Positions 1-12,700 of a stretch of DNA of 64,000 nucleotides are shown in pieces. Source of the DNA: Breviolum minutum Mf 1.05b.01. Its lineage: Eukaryota; Sar; Dinophyceae; Suessiales; Symbiodiniaceae. The stretch covers positions 90,927 to 154,926 of the forward strand of contig DF239889.1 of the NCBI GenBank assembly GCA_000507305.1. Reading direction: 5' to 3'. Numbering within the stretch: position 1 is the first letter of the stretch; each line of letters opens with the position of its first letter. Both the position numbers and the translations under genes were made by a program. A model generated the notes under the pieces. That model was not told the DNA's origin. It saw only the letters and a program-made list of their open reading frames with translations, and made no database searches.

Positions 1-158
1 TTGCATGGAATAAGGGACATTTCAAAAGGAATTTAATTTCATAGGGAGACGGTTGCAATAATTGATTTTTGGGCCAGAGATTAGTTTGACAATTTTGACA
101 ACTATCAAGTTAATTTCCTTAACACCAACATCTTTGAAAAAAAAAGCCATGGCACTGC

Positions 159-872
159 CAAACTCTCGGATGAGCGAAGCTTCCAGAAAAGCAGGTGCAT
201 ATGGATTCCCGGCGGCAAACAAAATGATCATGTGCTGAAATTTGTCCACACACCACTTATATCCAAATGTGGTATTGTTCCATCTATAGTGTGGGTTGTG
301 AGTAATACCAAACTTAAAGGTCATCGGAGAATGTTGTTCCTGAAGTTTAGCGAATACCCTGGCCCCATGTTCCAAAACCTTTCCAGCTGTTGCACCCACA
401 GGCGGAAGCCTTTGGGATAGGCATGCATCACTATCAATCATGGAAAAGACTTCCATCGAACGTGGCAAACATTGAACATCATCATGTAAACACTCAGCTT
501 CACCAACTGTCGAAATCATGTTGGTGTGTGTGTGTAGATTGTGTTTTCTTTTCGGGCATAGGTCTTCCTCCATTGTATGTGGTCGTTTCCGTCTTGATGT
601 AGCAGGAATGGATGATTCCCATGCATATGGACCAAGGGAAGCCTTGGAGTTGACCCACTGAAGAAAAAAAAACAACATACATGGATGTACTTGGATTTAC
701 TTTAAAGTCTTTTACGGTATGTTCGTCATGCACGACTATTTGCAACACGTGTCAGAAAACAACAAAAAAACTATTTCCCATTTACCAGATGTCTCCAAGG
801 AACTGGCCTATGACATGTCAGAAGTTCCAGCAGCTCATCATCAGAATCCATGGCTGCAAGGCTTGTTTTCAT
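159..872 (-). CDS. Gene D: dinoflagellate multigene-family protein with a GIY-YIG-like module (5' part)
   Basis: Two joined exons are seen. The first (851 or 872 down to 786) starts at ATG (MDSDDELLELL; an alternative ATG seven codons earlier gives MKTSLAA) and ends at a GT donor (gtaaatggg). The second (657 to about 159) begins after cag| in phase 0. It holds a basic, low-complexity stretch and then a conserved block: FKFGITHNPHYRW, an aromatic GYKW segment, ILFAAGNPYAPAFLEASLI. It ends near a GC donor after REF. The FGIT-x-NP-x-x-RW start and the FLEASLI glutamate resemble the core of GIY-YIG nucleases, but the paired GIY/YIG signature is not clear, so this is a resemblance only. I recognise the block from memory as recurrent in uncharacterised dinoflagellate proteins. 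The gene runs out of the window at its 3' end. It is the last member of the minus-strand block. Confidence 0.55.
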
Positions 873-952
873 CGCTATCAACGGTTCAACTATCAGCCTA
901 CATGAATTTTCATTATTAGCCTACATAGATCGATCTATATAAAGCTCTTATA

Positions 953-2229
953 TCAAAAGTATAGGCATAGGTGACTTTGCATCCAACTGCAAATATATGG
1001 ATCACATATCCACCATTTTTTGAAATGGCTTTTTTTGGGGAAATGGTGCAAGCCAAACACATCAGAGATGGCAAAGCCTTGTTTTTGTTTTGGCATACAA
1101 ACTATATAAGTTAATTGATCCACAAGCACTAGTCCCTGAACTGTTGGTGGACACCTTCCAAGTTTCAGCATGTTGTTCCCTAGCGTTTCTGATTTGGGTT
1201 CCGGACGCCCTCACCGACATTGGATGCAAAAGCTTTCGCAGTAGGTCCGGGACCTGGCTCGGCTAGAATGGAAATTATGAACCAGGGCAATGTGCATGAT
1301 TATGTTGTTAAGTGCAGCTGCTCCAGTTGATTCTTACATAAAATCGTTGTATATACCAAAGTGCTTCAAAGACCTTGTTCCGAAACAAGGAGAAAAAAAA
1401 ACGATAACCATTGCGGACATAGGTGTTTTTTTTTCCAAATCCGTTATCACCAATCCACTCTGATGCCATAAACCTCGATCTCAGTTTCTTGCAACTTGAA
1501 CTGGAACCAACAACTTCTATTGTTGATGGAAAATTCAGATTCTAGAATGTTGATTTTGAGAATTTCAAGACCTTTTTCAAATTGTACCAAAGGTTTCTGA
1601 GAAAGGCAAGGCGAACATCCAGCTTTTACAAGCATATATAGTTGCCGTGTTGACAAACACAGCTAGGATCAAAATTTCCAATGTTCGTGTAGACAACTCC
1701 ACACTGATGCTATTTTGTTGCACCAAGTTCATTGGTCGGCTTTCACAACCTTCTTGAAGTGCCGCTTTGCATTCCTCGTTCCACAACAAGAGTATATATT
1801 AATGAAAAGGCCAATATCGACATTGTTGCATGCGTATATAGATGTGTTTTTCTTACTTTATTTCACATTAGTTCACCATTCCTGCACCAAACATGATCAT
1901 AAGGAGTAGCACGGATTGGATGAGGACAAGGCCGGATCTTCGCCTCATTTTGCACGATTTTGGAGCACCTGGGACAGAGATATAGTTGGACGGTTTGGGG
2001 TGTATAGTCGGTTCACATCAAATCAACTAGCCACATGTTTCATTTGATATTCAGTGAACCAATCAAAGTATTCGATCAAACAAGGTCTGCACATAAAGGT
2101 GCTTTCCTTCATGGCTTTCTCAGCTTTTGCACGCCACCTTAGTTTTGAAGTCACTTCTTTCAATATATGTTGGTATAATTTTGTGGTTCCGATCTGTGAT
2201 GACCACTATATATGTTTGCAGCCTAAAGA
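953..2229 (-). other. Candidate exons between genes C and D
   Basis: This stretch has no convincing continuous gene. Short open pieces on the minus strand look exonic: about 1780-1730 (AKRHFKKVVKAD, basic), 1600-1440 (FEKGLEILKINILESEF) and about 1265-1180 (PGPTAKAFASNVGEGVRNP). They could be the 3' exons of gene C. Joins could not be fixed by phase, so no product is proposed. The rest is AT-rich intron-like sequence. Confidence 0.25.
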
Positions 2230-5200
2230 CGTGGTGGAAAACTCATCACATTCCCCCTCCGCCATCACATCAGTTAGCCGATTGTACTCTTCATCCAATT
2301 TCGCCACATCAGTTTCCAAAGCTTTGCATGCCCTCAGTAGGCACTTCTTTATTTGTACGTTTTGAAACTAAAGAGTCTAATACTTGCATGGAGCATTATT
2401 GACCACACACTATTCACTATAAATCTAGAAACATGCAAATGCTTGCACATTGAATCCAATGTTGCTGATTGGAATTCAGGCAAATTGTCGTGACAAGGAA
2501 CCTCGAAACAGTTTCTTCACCTTCGTAGTTCTTCTTCAAATCCGTTTGGAGAGACTTCAGCTTACCGATTTTCTGAAGAACAGAATCACAGTGCTTGGTG
2601 AAAACCTCCTTGGAACGAAATGCCTGACCATGTGGCTTCCCATTCTAGTTTCCAATGAATTTACATTAATTCATCGATCTTGCTTAGATTGTGGTGATCT
2701 TTTATGTATGCAGCAAATTGCTTTATAATTGTATCCTGGATCTGATCTATATACCCATGCATGCATTCATGCATTCTTCCCCAAAAAATACTGCTAACTA
2801 AAAATGCATATACTAATAATCAATTCATCGACTATATGGGTTCAATTCAAACTCCAGTGCCTGCCTCACTTGTTGCTGCAACTGCACTGCCTTTGGATGC
2901 TTCCTGACGCTTGATGTCACGGTTCAGCCGGTCCATGCTCACTTCAGGCAAAGGTTCGGTGTCATTGTCCTTGCAAACATCAGCTGGACCAGATGCTTTC
3001 GTGAATAGGTTGGATGCTTGGAAGGAATAAATCGTCTTTCGTGAACTCTTGGTAAACCGTCTATATAGAGACCAAAACAATTATATGCCAATACACGATA
3101 GTATATACAACACTAGTTGCATGTAAGGTTCGATTGTGCGTTCCTTTCGCTCATCCTTCTTAACCCGATTTTGCTCCAAAGCCCCTGACTCCCGTGTTTC
3201 CACATAGTACTCGTCCTCACCTCCATACCGGCACTTCCTGCAGCAAGAAAGAGATCCCGTGTTTTGTTTCCCCTAAATGGGTGCATGGATAAGATGCAGC
3301 AAAGTACAGATTCATAAGGGTGTTGATAGCCCATGGTAAAAAAGTAAAACATTCCATTGACTTGGATGATTTGAAATTTAACAGTCGACCCTTTCCCCAC
3401 CTGACTAAGTTGAGGGCATCTTGTTCACATGCTTTGATGGCACCGGCGATTTTCTTCCTTGGCTATATTGTTTGGGGATAAGGTTGCGGTGATGAAATTG
3501 AATTGAATAAATGCAGTCAACAACAATGACAAGATCTTTGTTAGACAACCATGCACCTAATGTTGGTTCTTTGTTTATTTGGGAAAGGTTCGCATTCCAA
3601 TGTAGGACCTTTGACATATCCTCTTTGGAATACCAACCAACTTCGATCTTGTTCTTGGAACATTCTTCTTCCGTGATAGTACGCTCCCGGAACTTGATGA
3701 AACTGTCCTACCAAGGATCGCAACCAACATTGATGTCACAGCTGCTTGGAACCAACATGAAAATTCGGGTGTGAAAACTGATACATTCCAAAGCAACTTC
3801 TTCCATATAGTATTTTTTGGGGATGTAAATTGGGATCACATTACACGTCCTTGTCGAACCCGCAATCTCTGAATTCCATGGCCATCTCCAAATGGTCTCG
3901 TGACTTCCACTCATCGTGGAGCCATTTGGGGACCTGCAACTTTGGTTCCTCACCGTGTTTAGCCTTGTCCTCACACAAACGTCTCAACTTTGCCTTCAAA
4001 GCGTTTTTCTCACGCTGTTCCTTAGATATATGAGAATCAGAAGTTTTTTTTTTCAACATCATCCAGATCATAATTGCATGTTCAAGAACCTCGTGCTATA
4101 AGAATTTGGGTCGTGATATCCAAATGGTGCATTCCCTGGCGACTTCAGTAAAGGATTTGGTTTCCTGAAAACCACAAATTTGATATTAACATATACTGAA
4201 AAAAAACACATGATTTAACAAATGCGAGTATCCATAAGTTCCTGAGATTTATCAGTCTTGGAATCTTTCGGAGGTGGTGATGCCAATTCAGCATCCTTTG
4301 TTGGGGAAGAATGCTTTCTTTTCCCATCAGGCATGTCTTCATTATCATCTTTTTTGGTGCTCGAATCTCCCACCCCTGCCAGAAGCTGCATGGCTACCTC
4401 AGCACTAAGCTTGCCATCCTTGAACATCTCAACCACACGAAGTGTTGCCTAGGACCCACAGATTGGAAACACCACGTATATAGAAGAGTCAGGGGTAGAT
4501 GGATTCTTATATACCACCATGTTGAATCATCTTAATGCATGTGTGATCATTTGTGCATGGATCATTCATCTATAAGATATATCGTTTGATCATAGATTAA
4601 ATCCAGTATATAGTAATTAATGTATATACAATATATTAAATTTATATAATGTAAAAACAAAACCATAGTATCATATACTATTATACAAAACTGTTTCAAG
4701 TTCAGACAACAGACTGATGAACCAGACGCATAGGAAGATGGTAGCGATACGGGCGTAGATGGAGCACCAGTGTCTTGTGGCATTTCACCATCATTGCCAT
4801 CTTTGGGGGAATCTTTGGGATCACCTGTAGCCTTGTCCTGTTCCAAGCATTCTGGTAACCCGGGGATAGTGTCATCAAGAACCTCGACCACCTCCTTCGA
4901 TTCCAAAGAAGCTTGCGATCGTTGTGGAGTAGCCTTAGTGCAGCAGTATATGAGACATGTTCACTAAAGAGCTATGCAGTATATGAACTTGCTCGATTTG
5001 CCCACATGATGTAATGCACATATAGTGCAACTTAGAAACCACCCCCAGTGCGTTCATAGTTTCCAGGGACTCAACCTGTTGCATGCAATTCCAGTTCTTC
5101 AACATCGACTGGGGAGAAGATAGGTAAAATGAAAAGACTGTAAATTGCAAAAAACAGCGAGTTGCTACACTATATCGAACCATCTTCCTAATTGTGTCCA

Positions 5201-5638
5201 CAACAACTTGCAAAATCTTGTAAAACACAGTTCGGTGAAAACATCACGATTGAATTTGTTGTAGGACGGTAATACTTATATTTTTTCTATGTTGATTCCT
5301 AAACATCGATCCCAAGCCATTTGTCACAACAGGTATATATTGATAGGCCTGCGACTGCTTAGATTCCATATCCGCAATGAGCTTCTCCATGGCCTGTCAG
5401 AGATGTTATTTCTATATACCGATCCCTTATTGCTATATATTGTGAAACATCAACATGAACATGATATAGTCTGACAACTGAGGATTGAGAAAATTGTGAT
5501 CGCCTCCAAACCTTCTAAGTCATCTGGAAGCTCGGCAGCACTATCTCCAAGAACATGGGCTATCCCATCATACATGGCAGTTGTTGTCCACTGCCGTGAC
5601 ATCATGGTACGGGCAGAGTCAGCCCTCTGAAATGCCAT
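2230..5638 (-). CDS. Gene C: multi-exon dinoflagellate family protein (MAFQRADSARTMMSRQW type)
   Basis: The start is ATG at 5638-5636, after an AG that could serve as spliced-leader acceptor (gtcag|tggcaactATG). Exon 1 is 5504-5638 (45 codons, MAFQRADSARTMMSRQW to DLEGLE) with a GC donor. Exon 2 is 5349-5393 (15 codons, AMEKLIADMESKQSQ), also GC. Later exons: near 5100-5035 (SMLKNWNCMQQVESLETM); 4933 to about 4735 (acidic and proline-rich); about 4450-4225 (VEMFKDGKLSAEVAMQLL, then low complexity); about 4060-3843 (LRRLCEDK, LQVPKWLHDEWK, CGFDKD); about 3705-3530 (KIEVGWYSKEDMSKVLHW); about 3241-3115 (GGEDEYYVETRESGA); about 2995-2847; about 2630-2480 (VFTKHCDSVLQKIGKLKSL); about 2350-2230 (ALETDVAKLDEEYNRL). 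The WLHDEWK...GWYSKEDM...YYVETRE order is one I recall from many unnamed dinoflagellate proteins. No enzyme motif is visible; the later part looks helical. Function unknown. Confidence 0.6.
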
Positions 5639-5973
5639 AGTTGCCACTGACCCCACGTGGCAAACACTAAATGGAACAACCCTCAGAAAGCCAAATGCTA
5701 TATAAAATGAACATAGCATAAACAGTGTGCAACCTGCGAGAAGAAACTGAAACTGTTCGAACACCAAATGTTCAGACATCTCGAACAACAACTTTTTTTA
5801 TCCTGAACGTTCATGGAGTTGCAAATGAATACCAAACGGCTCTATACACGTGAACTTCCGCTACAAAAGCAACGATGTTCCATTGAATTATTGTTTTAGA
5901 TCTTGAGCAAATTCCCCAAAAGTGGGTTGAAGCGGTCAAAAACCACTCAAAACCCAACATAAATGCATATAAT

Positions 5974-6133
5974 TTCAAGTGGGAAAAACCCGGTTTTTTG
6001 TCCAATTACCCATAATATTTTACGGGTAGATTACGGCAAAATACGGGTAGATTACGGGTAAATTACGGGTAGCCAAATTACGGGTAAATTACGGGTAGAT
6101 TACGGGTCAAAAGACAGGTTTTCCCACTTTGAA
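5974..6133. repeat. Foldback element enclosing a TTACGGGTA tandem repeat
   Basis: An inverted pair (ttcaagtgggaaaaacc at 5974 and aggttttcccactttgaa ending near 6133) encloses about nine imperfect copies of a 9-11 base unit, attacgggta(g/a), at about 6019-6108. It lies between genes C and B. The unit reads tacccgtaat on the minus strand. Nothing shows that it is a gene or a regulatory site. Confidence 0.75.
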
Positions 6134-6311
6134 ACCAGGTTTCTGGAACAAAATACCGGGTTTTTTAAAAAAACCTGGTAACATCATATAAAATCAACAT
6201 AAACCAACAAAAATCAACATAATTCAAGAAAGATCTATCATCTAGTTGATATATTTTATATTATAGACAGTCTTTGTGTTCAAAACTCATAGGGGGAAAT
6301 GCCACAAGATC

Positions 6312-9052
6312 TTATATTTTCCTGGGTAAAGCGCTTCGGAAGGCTTTGGGTATTTTAAGGTCCACGCCCCCCCGAAGCCAGTGACATACTGACTGCATAT
6401 GGGCTTCTGCCCAAAGGTCAGAAAAATCAAGAGACTCGAATGTTTCCTTTGCTGAGGGCACTTGTGGAGGTAGGGACGGCATGCCAGCTTTATGTTCCAC
6501 CAAAGACTTCCATATATCAGCCAATCGTTTTCCGAAAAGAGGAGGATAATTCCTGGTAGTGGCTCGAAAATGGTGGTATACCGAAAAAAGACAAAATACA
6601 ACTTATATAAACATGCAGATCATATACTAACAAGACACCAACACACAAGTGTGTTGATTCAGGTTGATGTAAATACTATATTTGCATTCAACCAAAAAGA
6701 AAATAATCGGTGCTTCAGTCAACTAGGGCTCCTACTCACTCCCCCTCAAAGCCGACGAGCCTTTGTACCTCCGCTTTCCAGCCTTGTCAATATACTTGTG
6801 GACAAGGGATGCAGGTTCTTTGCCTTGATTTTTGAGCTGGCGTTTCCTTTTTGCCCATCCCTGAAGTCTTCCCATATCAAGAGATCCGACATGTGGAGAG
6901 TTCGAGAAACCAACATGCCTTTTGGGAGTTGGGCCACCATAGTGAAGCATGTACCATGTGGTTCGTCGTACCTTAGATCAAACACATTATATAACTGCAT
7001 GTGGCTTATTCCATCAGGTTTTGTTTTATGATCATGGTTCAACAAAATCTAAAAAGATCAATCCAAGAAAAGACTCTTTTGATCAACCAAGATAGAGTAT
7101 ATACGTTCAAGATATTCTGGAAAGTTTATGTATCAACCGCCTTGTCGTGAATGCTATAAGGATCGACGGTGTGGTGTTCAACATGAGCGAATCTCTTGGA
7201 TGACTGCAACTCGTCAAATTGGGTGATAGGGGTTGGTGTATCAGCTGGGAAACAGCTCCAGGCCCACCATGCTCAGCCAACATGACAATGAAGTCCCTCC
7301 AACGTGGATAGTATTCGAACAACGTTCCATAAGGCTGCTCTAGCAAAATGGTACCATTTAAGCAGATCACAAGCATCATCAGGAGTATCGTCCTTGGCCC
7401 AAATCAAAATATATGCACATTATGTCAAAACTTTGGAGATTTCAGGGTTTGTTTCCGTTTCTATCATGTTGCAATTACATTGTTCTTGAAACCCATGTCA
7501 ATTCACCACTGATCATATTTGCGTGTTTTTGTTTTAAACCAAAGCCGTAAAACCAAGAATCCGACTTCCCATACAGTTCCCTTCTCTTACAGATTCATAT
7601 TGGATATTGCCAATAGAGCTACAAGCACTACGGCCTGAAGTTCCAATATTGATTGTAGTCCACGTACTGCATTTTAATCCAAAATGGCAAACCCAGCCGT
7701 TCTCGTGATTTCCGTTCAAGATCGTGTAGATGGCCGTCCTTAGATTAAATGGATCATTTTGGGAAGTACTAAGGTTTCACATGGGAAAACCTATATATAA
7801 TAAGAATCCACAAATAACACAAATTCACCGATAAATTTGAAATCAATTAACATGTATTGCATAAAAAAAGAAATTGATTGAATTCCCAAGATTCGCCATT
7901 CCAGAATCCGAATTGATATCCATGGGGTTCGTGTTTGGGATACCATCTTTGAGTGACATATACATGATGTCTAACTTCGCTGTCCTGTGCCCCCCGTAGT
8001 GCTTCATTTGGTGTGTGGCCTGTGCCTCACCTGCAAAGAATTCCACCCAATCAAACGGCCCAGAGGCTGCCAAGTCCTGACAGCATGAATCGGTGTTTGC
8101 ATGGTTGGGAGATTTGCTGTAAAAGAAAAGATAATGGTGCACTATATAGTTGATATTGTAAAATTGATAGATTTGACCATTGACTTTATTTCGAACATGT
8201 CCCAGCTGTTTTTTGTTGGGTCCATTTGGAAACAAACAATATATTTTTTCTATATAAGTTATAGGACTTAAACAATTAACAGTATATAGGCTCAATTTAC
8301 AAATCAGAGACTTTGGAGGAATACATCCCACACTACCGTCCTGCACGGGATCCGGGACTTCTGTCCAAAGTACAAGTAGAACGGCAAATAGGAACACCTG
8401 GGATTGCGGCAGCATATTTGTTCCCAATAAGATCTATTAGGTCCAACCTTATTGATATATAATTTTGATCCTCAAGTGTATATTCAAATTGCAGCCCCGG
8501 AACTTTAGGGGCGTTCAACGCTTTGAGTCGGGCCATCAGATTGTCGACAAAGACAGGCGACCCCACAGTCATGGCTCAGTAGGAAACACTCCAGTACCAG
8601 GTAGAGGGTAAAGGAACCAATCTCGATCCCCCACCAACAAAAAAAACAACACCAATTTACAAGGTGTGCATTCAAGCTAGATGTGTCAATCTCGCTTTAG
8701 ACTGACCCATTTTTTATGAAATATATTTCCAATAACCATGTGATAATTGACCTGCATGTTCATGGTGCTGTTTGAAAAGACTTCTTGCGGTCGGAAATCA
8801 ATCACCACATCCATATAGCGATTGCAAACCACCCATGCCCGATCACATGAATCATATGTTGTCATTGTGATTTGTCATTACCAATATACAATTGTATTTT
8901 TTGCTTCTTCAGCAAATTGATTTATGACAATGATAGTGCCTGAATCATTTGATTTGTCTCGGTAAAAGCAGGCCAGAAACACCCGGGTTGTTGTCTAGAC
9001 CAAGTTTGATGGCCCAACGATTTGCCACCCTGCCTTTCTTCTTAGGCGGCAT
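6312..9052 (-). CDS. Gene B: dinoflagellate family protein with a methyltransferase-like FAG domain (FDWVEFFAG)
   Basis: The 3' half reads cleanly through five exons whose phases join: 7895-8076 (FDWVEFFAGEAQATHQMKHY, then LDIMYM and NPMDINSDSGMA), 7562-7738 (CHFGLKCSTWTTINIGTSGR, then REGNCMGSR), 7254-7392 (LLEQPYGTLFEYYPRW), 6736-6971 (WYMLHYGGPTPKRHVGFSN, then VHKYIDKAGKRRYKG) and terminal 6312-6552 (NYPPLFGKRLADIWKSL, stop at 6312). Donors at 7894 and 7561 are GA. An upstream exon near 8865-8753 (YDSCDRAWVVCNRYMDVVID) ends at a GT donor. An exon near 8572-8450 (FVDNLMARLKALNAPKVPGL) may follow. The start is uncertain: ATG 9052 (MPPKKKGRVANRWAIKLGL) sits just after ccgccaag|gtct, a good trans-splice acceptor, but ATG 8865 is possible. 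WVEFFAG recalls motif I of DNA methyltransferases (FAG = S-adenosylmethionine loop), but no PCQ or ENV motif is present, so methylation activity is doubtful. Function unknown. Confidence 0.65.
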
Positions 9053-9779
9053 AGACCTTGGCGGCAAAGCAGTGGCAAAAAGCAGCTTGCGCTATGTGTG
9101 CATGGTTCTTCGAGTACATTGGTGAGACTTGGTTGATGTGGGTGCCTGTCCCTATAGGGTGAGAATTTAAGTGGTATATGCATGCATGCGCAGTACACAG
9201 CACAATTTCCACGAAAAAAAAATCCAAAGCTGATAATATAACAGTAATCCTCATTTTAACAAAAAATAATTGCAGGATGGTTTGACGCAAGCAGTATACT
9301 GACAATGGATCATGGAAACAGACATGTCCAGACTCTACATCCAAAGAAAGTCATATATGCGATCATGATTTTTTTGAATGACAAAACGCAAACAAGTAAA
9401 GTGTTGTACCACAAATCCGTGCACACGTCACACAACCAGTAACCCTCCAGATTCACCTGGGGTGCCGTGGTTTGTTTTTTCTTTCCCATCGCAAATCGTT
9501 TGCATGAGGTTCACCCCATACATTGATGATAACCCATTTGTTTCATGATTCTCGTGTTTCAACATCAATGGCACCCACGCGACTACATTGACACGTAGGA
9601 AAATTTGCCATGACAAATCAGCAAAGGTCCAAACAGTGTTTTCTACGATGAAGCTTTAGTAGAAGCAAAGTTTCATTGCTCAAAATGAATCGGCAACGAA
9701 TTCCAACCATTATGTTTTTTTTATTATATTCTGCATATAGTTTTGGAATGGTACAACCCAATTATTACCAACATATTCT
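9053..9779 (-). other. Spacer or terminal exons between genes A and B
   Basis: Two minus-strand open pieces are seen: about 9620-9430 (GVNLMQTICDGKEKT) and about 9130-9042 (SPMYSKNHAHIAQAAFCH, stop at 9042). The second overlaps the possible start of gene B in another frame; it could be the last exon of gene A. Neither could be joined by phase. Confidence 0.3.
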
Positions 9780-9788
9780 CTAATTCAT

Positions 9789-12700
9789 GGTCCTTGCTGC
9801 GATGAAATGCCCATTCAAGGCTTCAAATCCAAAATCTTCGCCAGCTTGCAATGATGCCAGTCTGCACTTATGACAAGTCCAAATGAAAAAAGATGAAAAA
9901 AGGAGATACAAATCACATATATGCCTTAATATGTGGATCCTGTTGGTGGTGATGAAAATGGGTAGATCAACCCGGTTGCAAGATCCTATAATGATATCAA
10001 GTTGAGAAAAAAAAACAAAGGACTTGTTGTCATAGTGCACAGATCCTAGGGCTTCTTTGCCTTTGCAGCTATTACTTTGGAGAGTTCCAACATGGCCCTT
10101 ATGGCATTATATTTGATCCGGCTCACTTCCACAGCAAAATCTGATTTCGAGTCCTTGTAGTTGGACATTTCCAAGCTTTCCTGGGAGTCCATCCACGAAG
10201 CCTGAGCCACAATGAGGGAGGATCGAAGGGTAGACTGTACGAGCATAAAGGCATGATTTAAGTATATAGGCATACGAGGTGATATTCCCATGCACAATAT
10301 ATACCAATGCTGGCAAGCAGCTACCATTATAGGTTTGAAATGTTGTTATCAACTACGTTGGGCTTACGTGAGTCCCCTAGAATCAAACAATGGGATTTGT
10401 AAGTCATCTTTTGTTTTCGCAAAATCGTCCAATGATACTGCAAACATTGCTGAAAAGAAACCAACACCGACCCTGCACTATATGCCAACGTCATTAGGTG
10501 GTTGTAGTTCAACTTCATCTTCTCGGTAGGTTTGAAGGCAAAGTAGGCTACCTGGGAGCCCTTTGGGTCTTCAATGAACTTGACCCCACAAGCACATCGC
10601 CCCCAATAGATCGAAAGTTGTGCACGTGCAAATGTAGCGTTTCCTTCATGTGCCAGCAAATGAGCCTTAAGATCATCAAAGGTCAAAACATCAACAGGTT
10701 TGAGCTGTTGAACGAAGACACCCTGCAAGAGTTGATCCTCCAAACTTTCAATCAGATCTGGTTCTTCTTCTTTCTTTTCACCTTTTTTTCCCCTACGTTT
10801 CTTCTCTTTCTGAACAGCTGGTGACTTGACAACATGTTTCAAATTGGGTGAAGCCTTCGCCTTCGCCTTCGCCTTCCCCTTCGCCTTCGCTACCCCTTTC
10901 TTTTCACCCCCCTTCACATTGCCCTTGCTGTCACTGGCGGCAGTTTCTTCCACCTCAGTTTTGAGCTTCTTGCGTTGCTCCCTAACAGGCTTGGGGAGTA
11001 ACTCATCTTGAATTTGGTCCAACTTGCCATGATCAACCTTGGGAGGTGATTTGGCTGGCGATGGTTTCTTGGGTTCTGGTTCCTCTTCCCCATCATCCCC
11101 AAACAGACGTTTCTTTGGGGTAGGAACATCTTCATCATCATCAGATGGTTCCCCAAATTTTGCTGTAGGATGATCAGGAGTTTGAATCCCTGCATCATCA
11201 GGTTTCTGGCCTCGACCACGGCCACGGCCACGCCCCCTGCCCCTGCCTGTGGCCTTTGCTTTTGCCTTGGCTTTGCTTGCAGCTCTCTTGGCGTCAGCTT
11301 TTGGTTTGACTTGGATCACTGGTTCTTCTGGTTTCTCAGTTTTCGTCTCTTCTGGTATCTCCTTTGGTGGTTCCTTCTCTTCCGGTTTCTCTGTTTTCTC
11401 CGGTTTCTCTGTCTTCTCCGTGTTCTCCGGTTTCTCTGTCTTCTCCGTGTTCTGCGGTTTCTCTGTCGTCTCCTCTTTCTTTGTCTTCTCTACTTCCTTG
11501 GTTTCAATCTGTGGTTTCTCCGTTTTCTGATCCGATTTGTCCTTTTTCTGTTCATCAGTTTCTTTCTGTTTTTTTTGCTCCTTCAACTGAAGTTGCTCAC
11601 GTCGGGTCAGCACCTTCAGGGGAGGGTAATGGATCAAGGTCAAAAGAATATATTGGAACACATTAATATATGCCATATTTTGTTCGATGGTGGTTATTTC
11701 GGGGTGATCATTTATCAAAAAAAAAGTATATTAAACAAACCTCCTTGGGATGCTCTGCAGCGGTTTCTGATTCTGTTGGGATCTCAGGACCATAATGGCT
11801 CGCTTGAGCGTACTTTGCCACAGCCGCTTCAAGCTCCCCCGGCGATGTAACTACTTGAGTGTCCTGGTTGTCAATGCCCCCGGTTCTTTGCTCAGCGCCC
11901 GTTCCTGCATGTGCGGACGATCGGATATATCACCACTCAATGTTCGCATCAACACAGCTCATAAATGTTACATATATACAATATGTGCATGATGCATTAA
12001 TTCATATTAACAATGATCAAGTGTGGTGCATGGGTTTATGCAAGAATTGGTGATACAGTATTACACGTGCTGGATTATGTTTTGTTTGCACATGGTCCGA
12101 TAGAGATTGATTTTGCCAATACCCTTTCCCACTACAAATCTAATAAATCATATATAAGGTTAATTAACACATGCAGTGCATTCCAGTCGGCTGGCCCTGC
12201 CTGCGGTGCTTGAAGATGTAGAACTTCTCGGATTGAACTGCCTCAGGAGCAATAACCATTCAATGGGTTTCCAAACTATAAGATTAAAATGTTGATTGAA
12301 ATCGGTTCAACAAATTTTGATGTATATATGCGTTTCTCATTTAAACCATATAAGTCATATTCAGCTGTTTGCTACACAAACTATGTGCGACATGCGTTAT
12401 TTCTTGTTCATGATGATTTGAAACCTAAATCCACTTTGGCGCCAATGCACAAATAAATCAGGAAATTTTATATAAACATAAGATATAACCTGACCACACA
12501 TGCACCACTCCTTTGATGACCCAACCACTGCCCTGTCTCAGGAAAGTGCTGAATCTTTGCCTTCTTTTCAGCGATTTTGTCCTTCAACAGCTTGAGTGCC
12601 TCGCAAAAACCTGAATGCTTAAACGTTGGATGGGCAGGGATGATTTGCAGGAAGTGTGAATTTAACATATGGTACATGGTGAGCTATATCTATAAATCAT

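Noticed and set aside
11170-11850. Plus-strand open frame of 226 codons rich in Leu/Phe/Cys, like a membrane protein
   Set aside because: It is the complement of the Lys/Glu/Pro repeats of gene A; repeats alone create it.
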